NCBI RefSeq assembly: GCF_000759025.1
Contig: NZ_JPOS01000038.1
Span: forward strand, 248,001 to 312,000
Source: Phaeodactylibacter xiamenensis
Lineage (GTDB): Bacteria > Bacteroidota > Bacteroidia > Chitinophagales > Saprospiraceae
Reading direction: 5' to 3'
Length of the DNA stretch: 64,000 nucleotides
In this document: positions 36,209 to 44,839 of the stretch, in pieces
Layout of the letters: every line of letters begins with the position of its first letter
How positions within the stretch are numbered: position 1 is the stretch's first letter
Notes under the pieces: generated by a model
What the model was told of the DNA's origin: nothing
The model's database searches: none
What the model saw: only the letters and a program-made list of their open reading frames with translations
Translations under genes and position numbers: made by a program

Positions 36209-36266
36209 GATTCCTGTGATATAGCGATGAGGGCTTTTTTTGCCAACGCACATAAACCTATAAGTT

Positions 36267-38945
36267 ATGAAACTCCAATCCTTAATTTTACTGCTGACCT
36301 TTACCCTCTTTACGAACCTGAATGCTCAGACCACCTGTGAACGCACTTTTGCCAAAACCGGCTATGATTTCAAGGACTATTCCATTACCGCCGCAGGAGA
36401 TGGGTCTGAGGACCTGCTGCTGGCGGGTACCCTTCATGATAAAATCACAGACGAGTATCAGGCGCACGTCATCCGAATTGATGATGCGGATGCATCCATT
36501 ATTTTCGAGCAAACCTACCAAATTGGGAGTGGTACCTGGGCGATGAGTATAGCCCCATTTCTTACTGGCGGGACAGCCGGGTACGTGGTCACTGGGTATG
36601 CAGAGATGGGTGGCGTGCGGCGTACGGTCATCTTTACCATTGACGGAACTGGCAACCTGCAATTGAGCCGGGTACTGGAACAGGGAAACGACCCTAACAC
36701 CAACGGCATGGGGCTGCACATCAAAGCGACGCCCAATGCTGCCGGTCAGGGCTTCGTTTTGGTGGGGATGATCCATGAAGACCCGGGCTTGTTTAGTTTT
36801 CAGAATGCGGAAAAAGAAGGGTTTTGCGTCAAACTCGACCAAAGCCTGAGCGTCACCTGGGAGCAGTATTTCGAGGTGCCGCTTGGGAGTATATACCCTC
36901 GGGATTATGATGCTGCTTCCCATGTAACACTAACGGATCAGGGCTACTTCATTACGGGCGGCAAAAATATGCTAACGCCAATTGGGCAACAACGGCAGGG
37001 CATACTCGCTCTTATGCTGGGCCCCAATGGCAACGAACTCTGGGACGCCAGCTATTACACCGGCAATGCTATTGACAACGGAGCAAGTGCTTATTACGAT
37101 CAGGCGGCACAGCAGGTTTATGTGCTGACCAATATCTCGGTTTCTCACCATCTGGGGGTTAGTGTGTTCGATGCAGCGACCGGAGCCCTGGACAATACCG
37201 CTTCCTTTGAATCCTTTTCCACTAATTTCGACCTGGACAAATACGGGCACACTATGATCAAAGCGCCCTTTACGGACAAGCTGCTTATAAAGGGCCGGGG
37301 GCGCGACGGGCAGTGGGTCGACGATGAGGGGCGCGGGCAGCCGACTTTTTTGGTAGACTATGACTTGTCCACACAGACATTTGGAGTCCATTATGCCGAG
37401 ACCAATCTTTCCCAGTCCCTGAATGGCGTAAGCACCGCAGCGCCTTTTTTTCCAGGAGCACTGCGCACTTTTTACTACCCGCAGTCGCTGGTCAATATCA
37501 ATGCACAGCATAGCGCGATGGTCTCCTATACCGGTGCGCAGGGGCAGGATGTCGGCCTGATCGTCCGGCAGTTTGCCCACCTGAATGCCGAGACGTACGA
37601 ATTCTGTGGCCCGAGAGATACGCTGGTACTCGATACGATCATGGAAGCATTCGGTTTTACCGGCGACCCCTTTACATACGACAGCCCGGCTTCCGCCGAA
37701 ATGATGCCGCCTATGACAGTCGTATCCGAAGGCACTGGCCTGGATACGCTTTGCTTCAGTGGTGAACAGGAGTTCTCTTGCGAAGGCAATCTGGTGCAAA
37801 ACGGGGATTTCGAGACCGGCACACCGACCACCGGAGATGAGGATATTACAAATGCAGCCAACTGGGGAGGCATTTGGAGCAATGCCGGTGCCGGTGCCAG
37901 TTCGGCGGATTTCTACAGTGACCTGACGGGTGTACCTGCATCACTCACGGCACCTCTACCGCTGTCTCAGGGGCAATTCGCCGGTTTTTGGTCGAGGATA
38001 CAAGGAGGGGATGTCTATCGGGAAGGAGTGCTCAATGAACTGAGCACTACGATACTGCCCAACACAGGTGTCTACGAACTGGAGTTCAAAGTAGCCTGTC
38101 TCTTCTCGCCCAACACCCCTGCCTCACTGAGTGTCTTCCTGGCCAATGGCAGCATCAACGGAGGGGCGGCAGTTTCCAGCGGCACGGTCCCACTCAATGC
38201 GGCTTTATTCGCTGATAGCTGGGAGGTGGTTGTGGAACCTATACTCTCCGGTTGCGACAACAACTTTACGACCTACACCTATATCATTGATTCCAGCGAC
38301 CCGGCATTCCCGGCTTCCGGTGCCAATGCCCTGTTTTTTACCCGTACTGATGGCGTACAGCCCGGGGCTTATCTGGCGCTCGACGATGTATGCCTGCACA
38401 GCCTCTGCTGCCGGGACGAGATGGCTTTCGAAAACGCTGTGCAAAATGGCTTTACCTATACCACAAACGGTCATGTTGCCACCCTCGACAACCCGCTGCT
38501 AACCCACTGTAGCGAGGTCCTCATCGATTGGGGCGACGGGCAGACGGAGCAGGTAAATGCGAGTGACCTGGGCGTTACCCATACTTACGCTGCGAGCGGT
38601 GCCTATATCGTACACATCACGGTACTGGAGTACGGTGCTGATGGGGCAATCTGCTTCGAAGACGATATTTGCATGGGCCTCACTAATACATCGGAACTGG
38701 ATTTGAGGACTGGCCTTAAACTTTTTCCAAATCCCGCTGCCGGTCAGGTTTACCTGGAGTGGAATGCGCCCGGCCACTTTGTACAGGGCCGGTTGGTCAA
38801 TACTAATGCTCAGGCAGTACGAACCTTTAGCTTGCAGGGGCAGCGCGCCACCGTAAATCTGAACGGGTTGTCTCCCGGTATGTACCTGGTTCAGCTTATG
38901 ACTGCTGAGGGGCGGCAGGTGGTCAGAAAGTTAGTAAAGGAGTAA
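36267..38945 (+). CDS. Secreted T9SS cargo protein with beta-propeller-like region, PKD domain and type A sorting domain
   Basis: 892 residues with signal peptide MKLQSLILLLTFTLFTNLNAQ. The N-terminal 420 residues are repeating beta-strands of the kind seen in propeller-like proteins (LLLAGTLHD, GYVVTGYAEMGG, GFVLVGMIHED). A carbohydrate-binding-like domain follows around 505-690 (NGDFETGTPTTGDEDI to YLALDDVCL). A PKD domain (IDWGDGQTE, HTYAASGAYIVHITV) is at about 750-795. The T9SS sorting domain is at 815-892 (LKLFPNPAAGQVYLEW to VVRKLVKE). It would be exported and attached to the cell surface or released. Function unknown. Confidence 0.85.
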   Translation: MKLQSLILLLTFTLFTNLNAQTTCERTFAKTGYDFKDYSITAAGDGSEDLLLAGTLHDKITDEYQAHVIRIDDADASIIFEQTYQIGSGTWAMSIAPFLTGGTAGYVVTGYAEMGGVRRTVIFTIDGTGNLQLSRVLEQGNDPNTNGMGLHIKATPNAAGQGFVLVGMIHEDPGLFSFQNAEKEGFCVKLDQSLSVTWEQYFEVPLGSIYPRDYDAASHVTLTDQGYFITGGKNMLTPIGQQRQGILALMLGPNGNELWDASYYTGNAIDNGASAYYDQAAQQVYVLTNISVSHHLGVSVFDAATGALDNTASFESFSTNFDLDKYGHTMIKAPFTDKLLIKGRGRDGQWVDDEGRGQPTFLVDYDLSTQTFGVHYAETNLSQSLNGVSTAAPFFPGALRTFYYPQSLVNINAQHSAMVSYTGAQGQDVGLIVRQFAHLNAETYEFCGPRDTLVLDTIMEAFGFTGDPFTYDSPASAEMMPPMTVVSEGTGLDTLCFSGEQEFSCEGNLVQNGDFETGTPTTGDEDITNAANWGGIWSNAGAGASSADFYSDLTGVPASLTAPLPLSQGQFAGFWSRIQGGDVYREGVLNELSTTILPNTGVYELEFKVACLFSPNTPASLSVFLANGSINGGAAVSSGTVPLNAALFADSWEVVVEPILSGCDNNFTTYTYIIDSSDPAFPASGANALFFTRTDGVQPGAYLALDDVCLHSLCCRDEMAFENAVQNGFTYTTNGHVATLDNPLLTHCSEVLIDWGDGQTEQVNASDLGVTHTYAASGAYIVHITVLEYGADGAICFEDDICMGLTNTSELDLRTGLKLFPNPAAGQVYLEWNAPGHFVQGRLVNTNAQAVRTFSLQGQRATVNLNGLSPGMYLVQLMTAEGRQVVRKLVKE

Positions 38946-38956
38946 TCCAATTATGC

Positions 38957-38997
38957 AAAACCGGTAGCAGTAACTCCATGAGCTTGCTACCGGTTTT
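38957..38997 (+). terminator. Bidirectional terminator
   Basis: Perfect 13-bp stem AAAACCGGTAGCA/TGCTACCGGTTTT around a 15-nt loop, between the convergent T9SS and deacetylase genes. Confidence 0.85.
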
Positions 38998-39013
38998 GTC
39001 TTTTCCCAACCCA

Positions 39014-39916
39014 TTAGAAAAATACCTCCTCCGCCACCCGAAACGTATTCGCATGTGCCTCTACAATGTGCGCCAGCCGCTCCGAGTAGCCGCCGCCCAT
39101 GCTGATGGCGACCGGCAGATTATTGGCTTTACAGGTTTTGAGGACGAATTCATCGCGCTCCCGGCAGCCCTGCAGGCTTAGGCTGAGGCGGCCGAGCTTG
39201 TCGGAGTAAATCACGTCCACCCCGGAAAGGTAGAAGACCTGATCGGGCTGCACGTCGTCGATAAGGCGGGGCAGGGTTTCGCGCAAGGCCTTGAGGTAGG
39301 GGCCATCCTCGGTTTTGTCGGGCAGCCCGATGTCGAGGTTGGATGGGACTTTGCGGTGGGGGTAGTTTTTCTCGCCGTGCATGCTAAAGGTGAAGACCCG
39401 GTCGTCATGCTGAAAAATTTGCGCGGTGCCGTTGCCCTGATGCACGTCAAGGTCGACCACCAGTATCTTTTGGGCAATGCCATGGTGAAGCAGGTAATTG
39501 GAAGCAATAGCGATGTCATTGAACACGCAAAAACCCTCACCTTTGTGGGTGAAGGAGTGATGCGTGCCGCCCGCCACATTCATGGCAACCCCATGTTGCC
39601 GTGAAAAAAGCGCGCACTGTACCGTGCCATTCGCAATATGCCGCCCCCGGTGGATCAGCTTCTCCGACATGGGGAAGCCGATGGCACGGATCTCCTTTTT
39701 GCTCAGTGTTTGAGTTTTGAGTTTTTCCCAGTACGCCGCATCGTGGGTCCACAGGATTTCCTCCTCCGTCAGTGGGTCAGGGTGGAAAAACTGATCCTCC
39801 GAGACCGTCCCTTCGTACAGCAGCTGCTCCGGGATGAGCTCGTACTTGATCATTGGGAACCGGTGTTTCTCCGGCAGCTCGTATTTGTAGATGGGCGAAA
39901 AAGCGATTTTGAGCAT
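39014..39916 (-). CDS. Histone deacetylase-family (arginase/deacetylase fold) protein
   Basis: 300 residues. The Zn-dependent deacetylase motifs are complete: GGTHHSFTHKGEGFCVFND with the tandem catalytic His at 119-120, DLDVHQGNGTA with Asp157 and His159 as zinc ligands, and LSGVDVIYSDKLG. Such bacterial enzymes act on acetylated small molecules, polyamines or acetoin pathways; the substrate here is unknown. I start at MLKIAFSPIYKYELP (39916), in line with the family, not at the ATG five codons upstream. Confidence 0.93.
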   Translation of the reverse strand: MLKIAFSPIYKYELPEKHRFPMIKYELIPEQLLYEGTVSEDQFFHPDPLTEEEILWTHDAAYWEKLKTQTLSKKEIRAIGFPMSEKLIHRGRHIANGTVQCALFSRQHGVAMNVAGGTHHSFTHKGEGFCVFNDIAIASNYLLHHGIAQKILVVDLDVHQGNGTAQIFQHDDRVFTFSMHGEKNYPHRKVPSNLDIGLPDKTEDGPYLKALRETLPRLIDDVQPDQVFYLSGVDVIYSDKLGRLSLSLQGCRERDEFVLKTCKANNLPVAISMGGGYSERLAHIVEAHANTFRVAEEVFF

Positions 39917-40002
39917 AATTCTAATTAGCAATCAGAAGAATGAACTCATAAGAGTAGCAGAAGGTTTACAACCATATATTTCTGCAATTTTTTAATTAAC
40001 AC

Positions 40003-40010
40003 TACTTTTG
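40003..40010 (+). promoter_or_regulatory. lysS -7 box
   Basis: TACTTTTG, about 52 nt before the lysS ATG. No good -33 TTG is visible. Confidence 0.45.
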
Positions 40011-40061
40011 CAGCTTTATTTAGCAGGATGTGCTAATCAATAAAAATCAACGCAAAACCAC

Positions 40062-41606
40062 ATGCAACTCAGCGAACAGGAAATCTTGCGCCGGGAGAAT
40101 ATGGAGAAACTCCGTGAGCTCGGCATCGACCCTTTCCCTCCCGAAGCCTTTGACGTGACCGCTTACGCCAAAGAAATCCAGGAAGAATTCAATGACGAGG
40201 GGGATAAACCGAATTTCCAGGATGTAAGCATCGCCGGCCGCCTAATGGGCAGCCGTGTCATGGGCAAAGCTTCTTTCGCTGAACTGCAGGACAGCACCGG
40301 CCGTATTCAGGTCTACATCGCACGGGATGAAATCTGCCCGGGCGAAGACAAGGAAATGTACAATAAGGTCTTCAAAAAGCTGTTGGATATTGGCGATTAC
40401 ATCGGCGTGAGGGGCCATGTGTTCCGTACCCGAATGGGCGAAATTACCGTGCATGTCACGGAGCTGAAAGTACTGGGTAAAACCCTTTCTCCACTTCCTG
40501 TGGTTAAGCGGGACGAAGAAGGCAACGTCTACGATGCCTTCACCGACCCTGAGCAACGCTACCGCCAACGCTACCTCGACCTGACGGTGAACCCGCATGT
40601 GAAGGAAATTTTCCTCAAGCGAAGCCGGCTCGTCTCAGCCATGCGCCGCTTCTTCGATGACCGTGGCTGGCTGGAAGTGGAAACCCCTATTCTGCAGCCT
40701 ATCCACGGTGGGGCAGCAGCCCGGCCCTTCAAAACACACCACAACACGCTCGATATGCCGCTTTACATGCGAATTGCGAACGAGCTTTACCTCAAGCGCC
40801 TCATCGTAGGCGGGTTTGAAGGCGTGTACGAGATCGGCAAAATGTTCCGAAATGAGGGTATGGACCGCACCCACAACCCGGAGTTTACCTCCATGGAGAT
40901 CTATATTGCCTACAAGGACTACAACTGGATGATGGAGATGGTCGAGAAGCTCCTGGAGTACATCGCCATCGAAGTCACCGGGCACACCAAAGTGGAATAC
41001 GAGGGCAACCTGATTGATTACGCTGGTCCGTACCGCCGCATGAGCATGTACGAGTCGATCGAGGAATACACAGGAATTGATATTTCCGAAATGGACGAGG
41101 CGGAACTGCGCGCCACCTGCAAAAAACTACACGTTGAGGTAGATGAGAGCATGGGCCGTGGCAAGCTAATCGATGAAATTTTCGGAGAAAAAGTAGAGGC
41201 CAATCTGATTCAGCCCACCTACATCACGGATTACCCCATCGAGATGACGCCCCTGGCGAAAAAGCACCGCAGCAAGCCCGGCCTGGTGGAGCGCTTCGAG
41301 CTTTTTGTCAATGGCAAGGAAATTGCCAATGCTTACACCGAGCTGAACGACCCGATTGATCAGCGGGGGCGCTTCGAAGAGCAGCTTAAGCTGGCCGAGC
41401 GGGGCGACGAAGAAGCTATGGCGCTGGATGATGCCTTCCTGCGGTCGCTGGAATACGGCATGCCCCCGACCTCAGGCCTCGGTATCGGTATTGACCGCCT
41501 GACCATGCTCATGACCAATCAGCATTCCATTCAGGAGGTATTGTTCTTCCCGCAGATGCGCCCGCAGAAAAAGCAGGAAGAAGCGCCGGAGGATACTGCA
41601 GAGTAA
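40062..41606 (+). CDS. lysS: Lysyl-tRNA synthetase, class II
   Basis: 514 residues. An N-terminal OB-fold anticodon-binding domain (about 55-155: [22 protein letters not shown]) is followed by the class II core. Motif 1 is [28 protein letters not shown]. Motif 2 is [23 protein letters not shown], with the catalytic Arg. Motif 3 is [15 protein letters not shown]. The lysine pocket sequence [15 protein letters not shown] is present. Length and motifs are normal, and a strong terminator follows. Confidence 0.97.
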   Translation: MQLSEQEILRRENMEKLRELGIDPFPPEAFDVTAYAKEIQEEFNDEGDKPNFQDVSIAGRLMGSRVMGKASFAELQDSTGRIQVYIARDEICPGEDKEMYNKVFKKLLDIGDYIGVRGHVFRTRMGEITVHVTELKVLGKTLSPLPVVKRDEEGNVYDAFTDPEQRYRQRYLDLTVNPHVKEIFLKRSRLVSAMRRFFDDRGWLEVETPILQPIHGGAAARPFKTHHNTLDMPLYMRIANELYLKRLIVGGFEGVYEIGKMFRNEGMDRTHNPEFTSMEIYIAYKDYNWMMEMVEKLLEYIAIEVTGHTKVEYEGNLIDYAGPYRRMSMYESIEEYTGIDISEMDEAELRATCKKLHVEVDESMGRGKLIDEIFGEKVEANLIQPTYITDYPIEMTPLAKKHRSKPGLVERFELFVNGKEIANAYTELNDPIDQRGRFEEQLKLAERGDEEAMALDDAFLRSLEYGMPPTSGLGIGIDRLTMLMTNQHSIQEVLFFPQMRPQKKQEEAPEDTAE

Positions 41607-41622
41607 GCAATAGCCATCCTAA

Positions 41623-41662
41623 AAACAAAAAGGCAATGCCATTTGGTGTTGCCTTTTTGTTT
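41623..41662 (+). terminator. lysS terminator
   Basis: Perfect 14-bp AT-rich stem AAACAAAAAGGCAA/TTGCCTTTTTGTTT, with T-runs usable in both directions. Confidence 0.85.
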
Positions 41663-41673
41663 GCCTGAAAGCG

Positions 41674-41946
41674 TCAATCCAATTTGCTCAGTAGCCAGCC
41701 GCGTTTCGCCGTGGCAGGCGCCGCCTGTATGTCCGCTTTGAGTTGAGCCCTGCCGCCTTTATCGCCTTCCGGCAAATGGAGGAGCCGCCGGGTGAACTGC
41801 AATAAAGCCTGATAGTGAGACCGGTGATAGCCCATCCCTTTTTGGCGGCGGATGTAGACCTCGGAGCTGTCCAGAAGCGCAAAAAGCGCATCGTACTCTT
41901 CCAGTTCATAGTAAGTGCGGAGTAGCATCGTGCGGGCATTGAGTCT
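41674..41946 (-). pseudogene. C-terminal remnant of a larger helical (TPR-like) protein
   Basis: An ATG at 41928 gives MLLRTYYELEEYDALFALLD and about 65 more residues to the stop at 41674. The reading frame continues upstream for several codons (RLNARTM) before a stop at 41961, and the pattern LNART.LLRTYYELEEYDALF looks like the middle of a helical-repeat protein rather than a start. No such protein is complete nearby. I therefore read this as the preserved end of a deleted gene, though a short free-standing protein cannot be excluded. Confidence 0.6.
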
Positions 41947-41979
41947 AATGGTGCTGATTTAAGCATTCGTCGAAAGCAG

Positions 41980-42010
41980 TTGGTACGGGGAATGGATTTT
42001 CGTAAATTTG
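41980..42010 (+). promoter_or_regulatory. Promoter of the 42037 lipoprotein
   Basis: TTG (41980-41982), 20-nt spacer, TAAATTTG (42003-42010), then a leader of about 24 nt to the ATG. Confidence 0.6.
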
Positions 42011-42036
42011 GTACCAAATCAAAAACCTCAATCACT

Positions 42037-42684
42037 ATGCAAACCCGAAAACTGATTTTTCCACTTCTTTTCCTGGCGGCCAGCCTTCTGACTTCCTGCG
42101 GTGGCAGCGAAGATACTTCCGCATCCAATGAATCCATGGAGGCCTCCACCTCTTCCGAAGGCACATCTTCTGACGATCCGGCGGCAACCATGGAAAAAGC
42201 CATGAGCGATGCCATGAAGCAATTAGGCGGAGACGGAGAAACTAAAGAAGTGGTGGACTTCCGGGAACTGAAAGCCCTTTTGCCCGAGCGTATTGCGGGT
42301 ATGGACCGGACTTCGCACACCGGGGAGAAGGTGGGCGCTATGGGCTTCAAGATGTCAACGGCGCAGGCAGAATACGGAGACGGAGAGCAATCTCTGGACG
42401 TTTCTGTAATCGATTTTGCAGGCGTTTCCATGATTTTGGCCAGTGCTGCAGCCTGGTCATCGGTAGAGATTGACAAAGAGACAGACAGCGGCTATGAGCG
42501 GACTACTATGATCGATGGTTACAAGGCTTTCGAAGAATACGACAGCAAAAGAAAGGAAGGGCAAGTCAGCATCATTGCCGAAGACCGGTACATCATTACG
42601 GTAGAAGGCCGGAATATTGAAGAAGGTGCCCTGCGCGAAGCCCTCGATGCCGTAAGCATCGATAAGCTGAAAGGGCTGGAATAG
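42037..42684 (+). CDS. Putative lipoprotein of unknown function
   Basis: 215 residues. MQTRKLIFPLLFLAASLLTSC is a lipoprotein signal with Cys21. It is followed by a 45-residue Ser/Glu/Thr-rich linker (SEDTSASNESMEASTSSEG). The globular half starts FRELKALLPERIAGMDRTSHTGEK and ends with RYIITVEGRNIEEGALREAL. A similar overall build (low-complexity linker, then an LPERIAGM-type domain) is seen in uncharacterised Bacteroidota lipoproteins. The start was chosen from the promoter position and signal peptide; an upstream GTG would add 19 unrelated residues. Confidence 0.78.
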   Translation: MQTRKLIFPLLFLAASLLTSCGGSEDTSASNESMEASTSSEGTSSDDPAATMEKAMSDAMKQLGGDGETKEVVDFRELKALLPERIAGMDRTSHTGEKVGAMGFKMSTAQAEYGDGEQSLDVSVIDFAGVSMILASAAAWSSVEIDKETDSGYERTTMIDGYKAFEEYDSKRKEGQVSIIAEDRYIITVEGRNIEEGALREALDAVSIDKLKGLE

Positions 42685-42689
42685 AAGTG

Positions 42690-43079
42690 TTATTCGGACT
42701 TTGCCGCTTCCACCCGTTCCAGAATACGGTGGAATTTTAGCAAATGCTGCGGGTCAGCCTCATTGTAAATACAAAGTATCAACGTACTCCTCTTCCGGCG
42801 GTCTTGCGGGAAGAGGATTTTTATGGGGTTATGTACGTAGCCATTGTCTTCAAACATTAGGATTTGCTTGTTGCGCGTCGGCAGGCGGAACAGCCTGAGC
42901 TCATCGGCGTCTTTAGGCAGTGGCACGTCTTCGTACCCTTCTTCCGCCAGAAATTGCCGCACCATCTCATAGGTGCTTTCGATGCGGGAACCCCCGAAAA
43001 CCGTCCGGTACTCGTATCCATCACTCTCACCGCCCAGGTAATCGCTGCCCGACGGCGGAAAATCATCGCGCAAAGGCAT
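42690..43079 (-). CDS. Hypothetical protein, probably leaderless or short-leader mRNA
   Basis: With the ATG at 43079 the product has 129 residues (MPLRDDFPPSGSDYLGGESDG onward), soluble, ending RILERVEAAKSE. An alternative ATG at 43109 adds ten residues (MTIFQSEATT) and lies only 2 nt past the TACTTTTG box, so it would be leaderless if used. The protein has no motif I recognise; ILMFEDNGYVHNPIKILFP is its most structured stretch. It converges on the lipoprotein at 42037 and is divergent from bioY. Confidence 0.65.
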   Translation of the reverse strand: MPLRDDFPPSGSDYLGGESDGYEYRTVFGGSRIESTYEMVRQFLAEEGYEDVPLPKDADELRLFRLPTRNKQILMFEDNGYVHNPIKILFPQDRRKRSTLILCIYNEADPQHLLKFHRILERVEAAKSE

Positions 43080-43111
43080 GGTCGTGGCTTCTGATTGAAA
43101 TATAGTCATAA

Positions 43112-43119
43112 CAAAAGTA
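43112..43119 (-). promoter_or_regulatory. -7 box at the start of the 42690 gene
   Basis: TACTTTTG on the minus strand, with TTTG 23 nt upstream (43143-43146). The box ends 2 nt before the ATG at 43109. Confidence 0.45.
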
Positions 43120-43197
43120 CCGCTCGTAGTTGAAAGTTTCCTCAAAAAAACGAAATTTCTAACAAATTGTGTGGAGTTTTTGGCAAAAACAATTTTT

Positions 43198-43731
43198 ATG
43201 AATACCAGCACCCACCTCCTCAACCTCCTCCTCAGCACTCTTTTCATCACCATCATGGCCAGAGTCGCCCTCCCTGTACCGGAAGCCCTGGGCGGCATCC
43301 CCATCACCGGTCAGAGCCTGGCTGTACTTTTGGTTGGGCTGTTACTGCCCTTCCCGTGGGGTGGGGGTGCGGTACTGCTCTACCTGCTGCTCGGCGGGCT
43401 GGGGCTACCGGTCTTTGCTGAAGGGGGCAGTGGATGGTCGTCTTTTTCGGGGGGGAGCGGGGGGTTTCTTATTGGCTTTTTTATAGCCGCATTAGTTATG
43501 GGCTTGTTGCGCCGCCGGGGATGGGGACAGCATTTGGGCTACAGCCTCCTTGCTAATGGGCTGGGCACAGCCGTTATTGTGGGAAGTGGGCTGCTGTGGC
43601 TGGCGCACCTGTACGGATGGGGCAAAGCGATGGAGTATGGCTTTTATCCATTCTGGCCGGGCGCTATCGTGAAGATACTGCTGGGCGGCTTTATCGCCTG
43701 GAGTATGCTGCGGAATCGAAAGACTGCATAA
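43198..43731 (+). CDS. bioY: Biotin transporter substrate-binding subunit BioY
   Basis: 177 residues with about six hydrophobic segments. The BioY signatures are visible: ARVALPVPEALGGIPITGQSLAVLLVGLLLP at the N-terminus and LLGGLGLPVFAEGGSGWSSFSGGSGGFLIGF in the middle. It is the S component of an ECF transporter; no EcfA/EcfT genes are adjacent, so it probably uses shared energising subunits or acts alone. The start is the ATG at 43198. An upstream GTG would add nine residues. Confidence 0.92.
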   Translation: MNTSTHLLNLLLSTLFITIMARVALPVPEALGGIPITGQSLAVLLVGLLLPFPWGGGAVLLYLLLGGLGLPVFAEGGSGWSSFSGGSGGFLIGFFIAALVMGLLRRRGWGQHLGYSLLANGLGTAVIVGSGLLWLAHLYGWGKAMEYGFYPFWPGAIVKILLGGFIAWSMLRNRKTA

Positions 43732-43912
43732 GTTCCCCTGTGCAGCTGCTTTTGCTTTACCTGTCTTTTTGAAAATCTGAAGGGCGCTTTGCTGATCTGA
43801 GGGTAAGAATAAAAAATAGGGCATTCCGGTGGAAGTACCCCCATTGAGCCAGTGTTGATTAGGCTGTATTTTGATTAGCAATTTGACCTTTTCGTTAGAT
43901 TTTAGACAAGGC

Positions 43913-44404
43913 CTACCTTCCTGATGTAACGTCTTCTGCCTTGACGTTGCTATCGTCCTCACGCGTCAAACGAATCCCGCAGGTTTCTCCGCTGGCATCC
44001 GTAAGATGAAATACGCGGTTGACAACCTCGTAGCCTTCCGCAGTAAGCCTCAGCGTGAATTTGACAGGGTTGTCTTCTGTGATAGGGTCCACGCGGCGGA
44101 TATCCATTGATAGCGTTGCCAGTCGCGGATCTGTTTCGCTAACCTTGAAAATTAGTTGCTTTTCGCCAGACATCATATACACCACACCGGCATCAGGTCC
44201 GGTAACTTCCGCTGCCAGATCCATGGGCAGGCGATCATCCTCCGGTGCTGCAATGAGTTGAACATCAATTGGTCCAGTCAACAACTCTTCTTCCAGATCG
44301 GTCGTCGTACCACGCAGTATATTTTCCTCCTCCGTACAGGATACCGTGCCCATAAGGACCGCTACTGTAAGGATCCATACACGGGTGTTCAAAATCTTTT
44401 TCAT
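43913..44404 (-). CDS. Putative lipoprotein of unknown function
   Basis: 163 residues. MKKILNTRVWILTVAVLMGTVSC is a lipoprotein signal with Cys23 lipidated, followed by EEEN and an acidic linker. The body (VQLIAAPEDDRLPMDLAAEVTG, KFTLRLTAEGYEVVNRVFHL) reads as a beta-sandwich of the kind found in lipoproteins with carbohydrate-related partners. The C-terminus has a CGIRLTREDD segment. No family is recognised. It has no close operon partner. Confidence 0.72.
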   Translation of the reverse strand: MKKILNTRVWILTVAVLMGTVSCTEEENILRGTTTDLEEELLTGPIDVQLIAAPEDDRLPMDLAAEVTGPDAGVVYMMSGEKQLIFKVSETDPRLATLSMDIRRVDPITEDNPVKFTLRLTAEGYEVVNRVFHLTDASGETCGIRLTREDDSNVKAEDVTSGR

Positions 44405-44839
44405 CGTTAATGTTGAGTTTTAGTGAAGTATATTGGTGCTAAATGAACGACAGTTCTAAAATTACACAACAAGATGCATTTTGTTCCCAAAAAAGGCCAT
44501 TATACCCGGAAAAGACAAATCTGTTACTTTTGAATGCGATTGGTGGCAAAGATATGTTGGTAGAGTACCCGTTGCAAAAACGTCATTGCGGCAGATTCCC
44601 CGGAGCCAGCAAGTCGTATGCTGGTAGCCGGTAGGAGGCCGAAGAGGCGGGCAGGATGCCTTTTACGGGATTTTCATGAATACCGGTCAGGGATACAGTG
44701 GAAAATGAGGTGTGGTCATCTGCACACAAAGTGCAGCACTGTATATCGGATCGATCAGTAAAGGGCATACTCGTGCGGAGCAATAGTACTGCAATGAACC
44801 TCTTGCGCTGTGGCTTGTCAATATCAAAAGAGTAAAGCC
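44405..44839. other. 435-nt gap between divergent lipoprotein and CarboxypepD-like genes
   Basis: No gene seen. It contains a TACTTTTG box on the plus strand (44525-44532) without a matching -33 element. A CCAGCA/TGCTGG hairpin lies between about 44600 and 44632. The function of the long leader is unknown. Confidence 0.5.

Noticed and set aside
44525-44532. TACTTTTG box as promoter of the 44840 gene
   Set aside because: No -33 element at the right spacing and a leader of about 300 nt; kept only as a note.
44443-44634. 63-codon ORF in the lipoprotein/CarboxypepD gap
   Set aside because: No protein-like features; it overlaps the promoter box and hairpin.
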